A program made the translations under genes and the position numbers. The notes below the pieces were generated by a model, which was not told where the DNA came from, searched no databases, and saw only the letters and a list, made by a program, of their open reading frames with translations. Source: Geosiphon pyriformis (lineage: Eukaryota; Glomeromycota; Glomeromycetes; Archaeosporales; Geosiphonaceae). From it: 64,000 nt of DNA. The first letter of the stretch is position 1. Each line of letters begins with the position of its first letter. Positions 24,406 through 33,898 of the stretch are shown piece by piece. The stretch spans positions 43,423-107,422 of the forward strand of contig JAAOMT010000435.1 of assembly GCA_016748015.1 (NCBI GenBank), given 5' to 3'.

Positions 24406-26224
24406 ATGCTATTCAAAAATTCCTCAAAGCTACGGATACACTCTTTACCTTATACCTTCTCGACTACACCTCAAATTCAAAGACAACTTTGTTCACCCAA
24501 TCTATTTTTAACTCACATAGGCCTCTCTACTCGACTCCTTTCTACAAAGACACAACAATCACGACCCATTACCACAAAGCTTCGCAACTTTTTACTTGGG
24601 ACAACCGGAATCCTTTTTACCACCTTATTTATTGACTATTATTTTGACTCTCGCGCTGCCGTTCACAAATATGTCATTACCCCGCTACTACGTGCTACTA
24701 TTGATGTAGAGCAAGCACATAAACTAGCCATCTGGACAGCCAAATGGGGGTTGACTCCTCGTGATCGATTACCTGACGACGAACGTTTGGCGGTTGAAGT
24801 ATGCAATCGACGCCTCAATTATGTCTATCAACTGAAAAAAATCTCACTTTAATCGCCCCATTTAGGTATGGGGCAAGAAAATCTCCAATCCAGTGGGACT
24901 TGCTGCAGGTTTTGATAAAAACGGTGAAGCAATAGATAGCATGTTTGACTTGGGTTTTGGTATTGTGGAGATTGGTAGTATTACTCCTGAACCCCAGGTA
25001 TTTGAGAGAAATAAAGTTCCTTGAACAAGTGCTCAATGCATTGCTCTTTCATCTTGGTATATACCTTCAAATCACTGGCGAATAGTTAAAGATCTAATAA
25101 CCAACAAGGAACACGCGATAATTTAAAAATAGCCCGGAAATCCAAAACCTCGGGTATTTCATCTGAAATCGGATAGAGCCTTGGTCAATCGATATGGTTT
25201 CAACTCTGATGGTCATCGTCAAGTTGCTCTACGTCTTCGTGAACGACTTCGTCGATATTTTCACAGATCTGCTAAATTATATCCGAATGAAACTGCTGCC
25301 TTATTAGCCGCCTCTACCGACGGATTTGCCTCTCTATCAGATGTCTTGGGAACAAATAGAAGTCTTCGACATGATCGAATATTAGGGATCAATCTCGGCA
25401 AAAATAAATCAAGCTCCCCCAATTCCCATGAAGATTATGTGACGGGCGTCAAAACCTTGGGAAACTTTGCCGATTTTTTAGTAATAAATGTTAGTAGTCC
25501 AAATACTCCCGGTTTGAGAAGTCTCCAGCGTCGAGGTGTTTTGGAGGATTTATTGCGTAAGGTGTGGTCTCTTTTGTAATATAAGCTGTTTGAATTCTAG
25601 ATCAAGTTATTTCTTTCATGTTGATTAATTAAAACTACACCATAGGTAATGAATGCACGTGATACTCTTCAAAAACCGCGACCACCCCTATTGGTCAAAA
25701 TTGCTCCAGATCTCTCCGATGAAGATTTGCGAGATATTGCATATGCCGCCTTAAAGAGTCGCGTCGATGGCATCATTGTTTCTAACACAACCATTTCAAG
25801 ACCCGATACCTTAGAAAGTGGTAGATATTTTAAATTTGTATTCCTTTTTGAGTAATTCAGCCTAATTCCTGTTAAATGTAATATTCATGATTCAATTTTA
25901 ATAATTTTAGATCCTGAATTGATTGCGGAAACTGGAGGATTATCCGGGCCTCCTTTAAAACCTCTTGCACTTCACGCATTAAGGGAAATTTATAAACACA
26001 CACAAGGGAGGTTGATTCTTGTTGGATGCGGAGGGATCAACGACGCTCGAGATGCATTGGAATATGCACGTGCAGGTGCAACCTTTGTACAAGTATATAC
26101 TAGTTTTGGTTATGATGGTGTTGGGAAACCGAGAGAGCTCAAAGATGGTATTTTAAGAGAGCTAAAAGGGAAGCGCTGGATTGATGTTATTGGGGAAGAT
26201 TGGCAACGTAAAAGGGAGATTTGA
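24406..26224 (+). CDS. DHODH: Mitochondrial dihydroorotate dehydrogenase (class 2)
   Basis: Exons 24406-24798, 24866-24997, 25133-25561, 25646-25820 and 25911-26224 join to 480 aa. It oxidises dihydroorotate to orotate in pyrimidine synthesis, passing electrons through FMN to ubiquinone. The N-terminus is basic and Ser/Thr-rich (mitochondrial presequence), then comes a hydrophobic segment ([14 protein letters not shown]) that would anchor it in the inner membrane, followed by the alpha-helical quinone-tunnel region. The FMN barrel has [28 protein letters not shown], the active-site loop [14 protein letters not shown] with the class 2 catalytic Ser, IIVSNTT, and the phosphate-binding [16 protein letters not shown]. 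The open frame extends upstream of 24406 without an ATG, so this ATG is the start. Family and membrane anchor point to the respiratory-chain-linked type. Confidence 0.95.
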
Positions 26225-27079
26225 ATGTGATACTGTGCCACCAAATTACAGTATCTTGGTATATTGATACTTGGAAATAATCAGACTTCATGTCGATGCG
26301 TCTATGGGGAGGTGATAATAAACGACATGATTTCGAGTTAAAAAAAACACAAACAGGGTCATTTACTTTTTTTACTAAGCTTCATCATTTTATAAAATTA
26401 TATATTTAGAATTTACAATTTGATAAGTTTCAAATATATCAAGTTTTACATATAACATGTCTTTCTGAAATCAGAGCCCAATTCCGCATTCCTTTGGAAA
26501 ATCGGGTAAAATTCCAATTTTATTGTTTAATCACCTTCTTACCAATCAAATATCGTCAGCCTGCAAAATTCGCTCTCTTGATCGTATCCTTCTTTTTTTT
26601 CCTCGTCGTTCATATTCACATTCTATATAACTTATTTTTAATTATGTTATTTCGGTGTTTGCGCTATTTGGACTATTAGTTCGCTTGCTCTCTTGCTTTT
26701 CTAATTGCTCTATACGGGCTTATTACCTCCCTAATATCCCTAATTTCTAATATAAAATTTTCACAATTGCTGCAATTGTCAATAATTGTTTTTTTTGGTT
26801 GGTTATAACTGGTATAATTGCCGTCGGGCTGGGCTATTTCGTGGTTCAGGTCTTTATATATGGCTTGGTCGCGCTCTTGGTCTAGTCTTTCGGCTGTAAA
26901 TGTGTATTTAGTATTCATAATTGCTTGCTATTGGGACTCATTTCCTGAATCTAATCAATGATCTAAATCTTTTTTCCAAAGCCAATCAAATTCAAAGAAC
27001 GGATCACGAGCTCAATACTATAGGCATATATAAAAAAATATAATATTGCACTGAGCGAGTGTCACAGGTCAATACCAAG
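26225..27079. other. Intergenic region between DHODH and the dehydrogenase
   Basis: Contains the DHODH 3' region, one weak minus-strand ORF (26676-26918, listed separately) and the promoter of the dehydrogenase gene. Nothing else was recognised. Confidence 0.5.
26676..26918 (-). CDS. Small hypothetical protein (80 aa), doubtful
   Basis: An 80-codon frame from ATG 26918 to a stop at 26676, starting about 160 bp from the divergent dehydrogenase gene. The product is highly polar with mixed Asp/Glu/Lys/Arg and a CSNC pair mid-protein, and shows no low-complexity bias. Its composition is more protein-like than the A/T-driven frames around it. I recognise no domain. It may be a real small gene, a fragment of a repeat-derived gene, or chance. 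Confidence 0.25.
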   Translation of the reverse strand: MNTKYTFTAERLDQERDQAIYKDLNHEIAQPDGNYTSYNQPKKTIIDNCSNCENFILEIRDIREVISPYRAIRKAREQAN

Positions 27080-28485
27080 ATGTCTTCTAATTTATCGGGA
27101 CGAGTGGTCTTAATGTATTTAATATTCTTAATAAAAATCTATTTGATATAGGTTTAATCTTCATTATGGTTTTTTGAGCAGCACAGGTGCATCGTCAGGT
27201 ATTGGGGCTGCAGCTGCGCTTGAGTTTGCAAAACACGGGTCAAATTTAATATCCTTTAATGATTAAAATCATAATTAAAATCATAATTAAAATCATAATT
27301 AAAATCCCAAGTTTATTGAAATTGTCTCCTTGCTACAAAATTACATTATTTTTGCAAGACGTGGTAAATGTCTCATCGAATTGCGCGACAATATCATTTC
27401 ACAATACCCTTCGGTCCAGGTTCATCACAGTGTGGTTGATATTCGAAATAAGGATGAAGTTGATCAAGCGGTCGCCAACCTTCCAGAGAATTTCAAAGAT
27501 GTTGATGTGCTAGTGAATAATGTGGGTATCAGTCCATAGAATTTTAAATGTGAAAATTCGAACTGAGAATATTTTTGGAAAATCGATTTAAAATCGCTAC
27601 AACTACTACCACCACTACTACTAGGCTGGCATAGCGATTGGGTTTGACCCTTTGGAAGAGAGTAAACACCAAAATGTTATTGCTGTTTTGGAGACCAATA
27701 TCAATGGTGCGATTTATATGATACAAGCTATTCTGCCCAGCATGAAAGCACGTAATTCAGGAGACATAATTAATATTGGTAGCATCTCAGGTATGTTGAT
27801 TGCTTTACTAATTAATTTATATCTTTTTTATTTCCAAGGTCTAAATCTTTGAAAGGGAATCATCAGGGCAACAAACTCATCAATATGGAAACGCAATTTA
27901 TTCTGGGTCAAAATTTGCCTTAGAAGGGATAACACTGTAATTCTATTTCTTTCTCTGTTCTTGATGTAATTCGGGAAGCATTAATTCTCCCTTACTCACC
28001 CCCAAAAATTAGATCCATTCGTAAGGAACTTGTGGCTACCAAGATACGCGTAATATTAATTCGTCCAGGTGAGGAGAATTTACCTTTCCAAATTATTTAA
28101 AATCAATTTTTCTTTAATCCGAATACGATTTATAATCGGTAGGCGCGGTTAAAACGGATTTTACAAGCCTAAGAGCTGGTGGAAAACCGGATTTTGACGA
28201 TATATTTTACGCGGGATATGATCCACTTGTCGCCAAAGATGTTGGTGTGTATTTTCATTTCTCGATGACTAAGGGATCAATCTTAAAATTCATATCTAAT
28301 TTCCGACATTTTGTTAATTTTTTGTATGTTCAGCGGATTGTATAATTTTCGCTGCTGCTAGACCAAATAACGTCGTAATTTCTGAATTAACTGTGCTTCC
28401 AAATGCTCAAGCTGACATGACCCTCATTCATCGAGAAGGTAATGTAGGACCTATCCCGGCAAAAGATAAACCTAGGTATCCGTGA
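27080..28485 (+). CDS. NADP-dependent short-chain dehydrogenase/reductase (YMR226C-like)
   Basis: Exons 27080-27114, 27182-27248, 27345-27521, 27625-27790, 27867-27936, 28013-28068, 28143-28244 and 28334-28485 join to 274 aa. Classical SDR features appear in order: cofactor loop GASSGIG; strand 2 ending IIFARR, where the Arg pair suggests NADP(H); LVNNAG; the Ser of INIGSISG; the YSGSK (Y-x3-K) catalytic pair; and RPGAVKTDF. The closest family I recognise is the fungal serine/3-hydroxy acid dehydrogenase type (yeast YMR226C), which oxidises L-allo-threonine and related beta-hydroxy acids in the cytosol. The second intron (27249-27344) is not GT-AG but ATATCC...AC. An alternative last exon may exist downstream (28807-28909). 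Confidence 0.92.
27249..27344 (+). other. Probable AT-AC (U12-type) intron in the dehydrogenase gene
   Basis: The intron begins ATATCCTTT, the textbook U12-type 5' splice site, and ends in AC. Removing exactly these 96 bases joins KHGSNL to IIFARRGK in phase 0 and restores beta-strand 2 of the SDR fold. A branch-like CTCCTTGCT lies at 27326-27334, about 10-18 nt from the 3' end; it is an imperfect match. Inside are four 12-bp units of ATTAAAATCATA (27262-27309, the last imperfect). The only in-frame GT-AG reading (GTCAAA donor at 27239, acceptor before 27357) would delete that strand and the cofactor-binding Arg. Confidence 0.75.
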
Positions 28486-29262
28486 TTTTTTTATTACTTT
28501 TAATATGGAAAAAGTCTCCTCAACAATAAAAGAAATCTTCTGAGTTGTTTATGAAAATTGATCTATTTTAATCGAATCATTTTTTGTATATGGTATTTGA
28601 GACCGGAACTCAAAATTGAAAAATATTTTCTCTATTTATGTAAAAGAAATTGATTTTAGCAGGCTAATTTGATGGAAGGCTACATATATTGACTCACTTG
28701 TTAAATACCGAATAGCTCATTGAACTTTCAGCTAGGTCCCGAGAACTTGGTTTCATTAACGTTTATCTTACCCAAGCTCATATGATTTTCTTTTTTTGCT
28801 TCTCAGAGTTTACAACCACAAAGTGATATACAAAAATCAAGGCAAATACTATTGCGCCGAGTGTATTTACCAAAGCCATAAGGGTCGTGTCTTCCATCAT
28901 TTTGTATAAAAGGTTTGATAAACAGTCAACTTTAACTGTTCTATTTGTATCGAAGTGGAAATTTCGGTTGCTGCAGCGCAGGTTTTTTCGTTTTCGACAA
29001 GATGGACTTTTAAATTGTAAACAGTTATTGAGTAGATCAAAGTCAAAAACTTAAACTTTCGTGTCCTTTACTTATCACTTACAGTACAAAAAGCTAAAAA
29101 CTGTGCCTGTTCAGTTGATTTTGATTACTCGTATTTACTATTTATATTATATTATCAATAAGAGTAACATCAGTTTGATAATAGATCATATATAAAACAC
29201 AGACCATTTACCTACAACACTTTGTGAACTGAACCCAAACTTCGGAATTCGATTCTTTCAAC
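28486..29262. other. Intergenic region with a possible extra exon
   Basis: Lies between the dehydrogenase stop and the DRG1 start. A coding-like stretch with a good acceptor is present at 28807-28909 (listed separately). The remainder holds the DRG1 promoter and nothing I recognise. Confidence 0.5.
28807..28909 (+). other. Candidate alternative terminal exon with Cys/His motif
   Basis: A pyrimidine-rich tract and CAG (28804-28806) precede a 34-codon open stretch ending in TAA. If the preceding exon used the donor AG/GTATCC at 28475/28476 instead of reading through to its stop, this exon would join in phase and add VYNHKVIYKNQGKYYCAECI and further residues ending HHFV. The CAEC...H...HH pattern could bind zinc. 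It could equally be a relic of another gene. Transcript evidence is needed to decide. Confidence 0.3.
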
Positions 29263-30995
29263 ATGTCAACAATAATCGAAAAGATCGCCGAGAGTAAGTG
29301 TTTAAAGAATCACTTCTCAGCTCTACCTCAGTGCTGTTATATAAGCTGTGTTCTCTTTTGAACCTAAATAGTTGAAGCCGAAATGGCTCGGACACAAAAG
29401 AATAAAGCTACTTCTTACCATTTGGGTACATTAAAGGCGAAACTTGCAAAGCTGCGTCGAGAACTTATAACACCCTCTGGTGGAAGTGGAGGTGGTAGTG
29501 GCGGTATGTATTCGAAAGTTCATCTTAAACTCACTTAAAAATGACAAAAAGCAGTCAATTACAACTTTTTTATGAGTACTTTTTCTCCTCTATAGTGGGT
29601 TTCGACGTTGCCAAGACGGGCGTGGCTCGAATTGGGTTTATCGGTTTGTATTTGCGATACAAATCATTAGCTCAATCTCCGGGTGAAATTAATTTCAATT
29701 ATGAATTGTGGCTTTTCAGGATTTCCATCAGTGGGAAAGTCTACCTTAATGTCAAAGTTGACCGGTACTTTTTCGGAAGTTGCTTCATATGAGTTTACAA
29801 CCTTAACGACAGTGCCCGGTGTACTTCAATATAAGGGTGCCAAAATTCAAGTAAGAAAGGTTTATATATGATTCGGACCTTAATGGTCGATTTTCAATTC
29901 CTGATTTAATTCTTTTCTTTTAAGATTCTCGATTTACCTGGAATTATTGCTGGGGCTAAAGATGGAAAAGGGCGTGGTCGCCAAGTCATCGCCGTTGCCC
30001 GTACTTGCTCTCTGATTTATCTTGTACTTGATGTACTAAAACCATTAACACATAAAAAAATCATTGAGAAGGAATTGGAGGGCTTTGGTATTCGCCTTAA
30101 TAAAAAACCACCAAGCATTTACTTTAAAAAAAAGGAAAAGGGTGGTATTAACATGACAAACACTGTACCATTGTCCTATTTGGATTTGGATCAAGTCAAA
30201 GCTGTCTTGGGTGAATACAAAATTCATAATGCAGATCTCATGTTCAAATGTGACGCTACAGTCGACGAATTGATTGATGTTATTGAAGGACGTGTATATA
30301 TTCCCGCAATATACGTCTTAAACAAGGTACTTCACTATTTCTTATAATTGCGAGTTACAAACATTCTTTCGTTCAATTTTGAATAACAACTCTAACCAAG
30401 TTTTTTTAGATTGATCAAATTAGTATTGAAGAATTGGACATGATTTATAAGATCCCCCATGCGATACCGATTTCTGCTCATCATGTAAAACATTTTTTGT
30501 TTCAAAAATTTGTCCAAAATAAACACTCGCCTAAACATGTTCGACATTTCTGTATAGGAATGGAACTTTGATGAGTTATTGGAAAAAATGTGGGAATATC
30601 TCAATCTTGTTAGAATGTAAGTTTTACACTGATTTAATTATCCCATTGCTATGCCCTCTGAGTGACTAACTCGTTGTTGTGTTATTAATCCTTCGCAGCT
30701 ACACAAAACCAAAGGGACAACTCCCCGATTACAGTGCACCAGTAGTATTGCGAGAAAACATGCAAACAATTGAAGATTTTTGTAACAGCATTCATAAAGG
30801 AATTGTTAAAGAATTCAAATAGTAGGTATATCTCCGTTTTCTTGATATTCTTTTAAACCTATAAAGCTAATTATTTTATGATATTCATATAGTGCACTAG
30901 TTTGGGGTAGTTCTGCTAAGCATCAACCACAAAAGGTTGGATTGAATCATGTATTGTGTGATGAAGATGTGGTGCAGCTTGTGAAATCCGGTTAA
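29263..30995 (+). CDS. DRG1: DRG1/Rbg1 developmentally regulated GTP-binding protein
   Basis: Nine exons: 29263-29293, 29372-29503, 29596-29643, 29720-29850, 29925-30326, 30410-30484, 30558-30616, 30699-30821 and 30893-30995. They give 367 aa, the same length as human DRG1. Order: N-terminal helix ([20 protein letters not shown]), a Gly-rich linker, G1 GFPSVGKST, switch region, G3 DLPGIIAGA, the S5D2L insert, G4 NKID, and a C-terminal TGS domain ([12 protein letters not shown] ... [18 protein letters not shown]). DRG proteins are cytosolic Obg-family GTPases that associate with translating ribosomes through a DFRP partner. All introns are GT-AG, and the gene looks intact. It converges on PA2G4 with 290 bp between stops. 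Confidence 0.96.
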
Positions 30996-31285
30996 AGTGA
31001 TTGGTCCACTTTTATCTTATGCGAGAAGGTATCTTCCATAAGATTATCTCACTTGCTGCCTTTTACTACTAATATATATTTTTGCTTTTGACAATGATTG
31101 GCTTTACGAGCGGTAAACTTTTTCGCTGCATGAGAAAACCAATAAAACACAAAGGATCCCGGTACCTATTATCCAGCCTCTAATTACACAATCACTTCTT
31201 AAGATAAGTCACAATCAAGTTCAATTATGTCAAATCGATAGAAGATGGATTTTCGATCTCACCTGAAAGAATAATAAATTCTTCT

Positions 31286-32944
31286 CTATTCAACTTTAAC
31301 ATCAGTTGCGTCCACTTTTTCAGGCTCAACAGCTTCCGTACTTTGTTCTCCTGCCTTTTTCTTCTTGTTTTTCTTCTTATTAGGCCTTATGTTCGTAGAT
31401 AATAATTTCAGAATCTCTTCGTTTTCCAATTTCTTATCACTTTTTATCACTTCTGAGTCATAAAGTGAGTTAGTGATCCTAAGGGAACCACTTTTGGTCA
31501 AAAGAACTGTAAAAAAGAATTGAGCGACAAATTCATCTATAAATTTCATTGAAATAACGTTAATCACGAGACTTATTATCTTTAAAAGATTTCAATAAAC
31601 AAAATTGAAAGGAACCTTCTTTTTCTTGATATACGTCGTATGCTGATACCAAACCATGCGAGGCACATTCCACTATACCCATTCTTGCTTTTTTCTCATC
31701 CGCCAATGAACGTAAAGGGAATGGGAAAGAGCCAAATTTTTCCCGAACCTCATTGAAGACTTCACGTGAAGTCTTCATCTTCAACAAATAAGTGACATCA
31801 GTTTTTTTGTAAATGGTTGTTCGCACACTCGAGTTCTTTGGCTAAATTAGACAGAAGAATAAAATTAAAGAAAGGATCTTAGTTTGGTATTTAAAAAATC
31901 CGAAAAATCAGCCATTACAAACCTTGCCTTCTCCTGACGAAATTAATATATCAACACCATAGACTTCATTCTCGGCGAATTCGACGCGTTCAAACTCGCG
32001 TTTGTGAGTTTCGTTTGGATTAAGAATTATTTGTTTCTTACCTTCGATTTCGTTTCTCTCTTGTTGGTGAGACAGCATTCCTACATCATAAATTAATTGA
32101 ATACAGCTTGGATATTAAATATATAAGGTCTATAAGAGATTTCGTCTCTCGACTACCTTCTACGGAGGTAGCGTCAAAGGATTTCGCAATTTTTTGGATC
32201 GTTTCAGTCACAGCCATATTTTGCAAACCAGGCCTGATCAATCTAACAGCAGCCTCAGCGGCTAAATGCGCAGCGGTTATCACATCTGCTCGGCGACCTC
32301 TAACAGGATTATCTTTTGATGAACCTACAACAAAAGTGGTGGCAGTGATAGCTGCATAGCCATCAATCTGTGCGCCCAATTGAACTTTGACTAGATCACC
32401 ATTCTTAAGGGTTAAGGCCGCCTCGGGATCAGATGGCAGGGGTGAAAAGTGGCAAATGATGTTGTTAACACATATACATGTAGGAAACGCAATTCCTAGT
32501 CAAGTTCAACAGCATCCAATTAGATTTAAATGAACAAAATAGAGTGTAAGAAATGAAAAATCTCAACCTACCTTTTGGGATCTTGAGCTTTACATAAAGA
32601 TCTTTGACACTATCTTCGATCTCCTTATCCCCTAATTTACAAAGATCAAGGATTTTCGTGCCATCTAAAGCAGCCCCAACTACTTTCTTAAGAACTCCTA
32701 TTAAATTGCGAGAGAGCAATTATTATTATAAACTTTAAAGATATAAAGTTTTGGCAACAAATAAAATATGCCTCTGATGGTCTCCAAAAGCAGTTTTGAC
32801 AAAGAAATAGAACTATATTCGAGAGGGAAGCTGAGAAATGGAAAACATACGGTTTGATATCTCAGCAGCTGTTGTATATTTAGTAACAATTTCCGTGTTT
32901 TCAATGCTCGGTAGCTCCTCATTATCAGTGCTTTTGTCGGCCAT
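31286..32944 (-). CDS. PA2G4: Ebp1/PA2G4-like protein (M24 metallopeptidase fold, non-catalytic)
   Basis: Exons on the minus strand: 32944-32851, 32697-32572, 32495-32157, 32080-31923, 31841-31616 and 31536-31286, giving 397 aa (human PA2G4 is 394). It begins MADKSTDNEELPSIENTEIV. The pita-bread core shows FPTCICVNNIICHFSPLPSD, LGAQIDGYAAITATTF, HKREFERVEFAENEVYGVDI and EKEDEFVAQFFFTVLL. The C-terminus is a Lys-rich tail (KKKNKKKKAG), which in this family binds rRNA. These proteins resemble methionine aminopeptidase 2 but have lost activity; they bind the 60S subunit near the tunnel exit. Its start faces QCR8 across a 321-bp shared promoter. Confidence 0.95.
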
Positions 32945-33265
32945 GCTTTTTTAACCCGCAGAAGACAAAAGTGTGGCGTCTTATGTGAGATTTAATATTT
33001 TTAAAACCAATTAATTTCTTGCATTCATGATGACGTCACGTACTTTATATCAAAATTTTCTTATTTCTATGTTTGAGCAAAAAGTCAAACTATTTTAATT
33101 TTCAGAAGCTTAGACTCGTTAGCCCTGCTGGTAGAAAAATATTGAGGTGAAATTGAAATCGACTGAACAATTTCAATTCAAAAAATTTGTTCCTCTATTA
33201 AAATACCGTCTTATTGATACTCGCAGCTTGCAAATTTACATCCGAATTTATTGATCAAATAAAAA
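32945..33265. promoter_or_regulatory. Shared divergent promoter of PA2G4 and QCR8
   Basis: This is the only sequence between the two start codons. It contains a full palindromic CRE, TGACGTCA, at 33031-33038, the classical binding site of ATF/CREB-family bZIP factors. Which gene it serves, or whether both, is not visible from sequence. Confidence 0.55.
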
Positions 33266-33538
33266 ATGGGTGGTCCAACACACCGTTGGTGGGGGAATTT
33301 GGGTGGACCTGTCCAACGTGGGATTGTCACATATTCTTTATCCCCATTCGAACAACGTGCGTTTGCTGGTGTTTTGAAATATGGGATATTTAATGCCTAT
33401 CGACGCATCGCAGAACAGCTTCCTTATTTTGGGATTCCAATGTTGTTGGCATATAGCGTTTATAGATGGGGGAATGCGCGATATCATTATTTACAATCGA
33501 AAGCTGGTCATGCCGAATTGGTGGCCTTAAGCGGTTAG
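33266..33538 (+). CDS. QCR8: Cytochrome bc1 complex subunit 8 (QCR8/UQCRQ)
   Basis: A single-exon gene of 90 aa, the usual length for this small complex III subunit of the mitochondrial inner membrane. It starts MGGPTHRWWGNLGGPVQRGI, has the family pattern GIVTYSLSPFEQRAFAGVLK, and carries one transmembrane helix (YFGIPMLLAYSVYRWG) followed by a polar tail. The subunit contacts cytochrome b and helps assemble the quinone site region. There is no intron, unlike all its neighbours. Confidence 0.93.
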   Translation: MGGPTHRWWGNLGGPVQRGIVTYSLSPFEQRAFAGVLKYGIFNAYRRIAEQLPYFGIPMLLAYSVYRWGNARYHYLQSKAGHAELVALSG

Positions 33539-33898
33539 CTGTAGTGAAATGCTCGTTACTTAGAAAATGATCTTAGTCCTGATACTTTATATGGTCCATT
33601 ATTCATCTTGGAACAAGTACTCATAATCAGCACTTAAAGTAATAATATTCGCGACGACAAGAATGATTAATATTTTTAATAGATCCTTGCGCGAATATAT
33701 TTCGAAAACAGAATATTACAAAAAGGCTATACATACGCAACCAACAAAAGAAAAAGAAATTTAAAAGTAAAAGCTACTTCGAATAGAGAATTTGGTTGTT
33801 CTTTCTAATGGCAAGCATTGAAGGACAACATAGATTTGCATCTCTTGCTAACGTGCTCAATAAATTTAGAGAAAAAGTCCTTCGAATATCATCTCTAT
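33539..33898. other. Intergenic 3' region between QCR8 and CUL3
   Basis: The two genes converge here, so this 360 bp should hold two 3' untranslated regions. No other feature was recognised. Confidence 0.5.
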
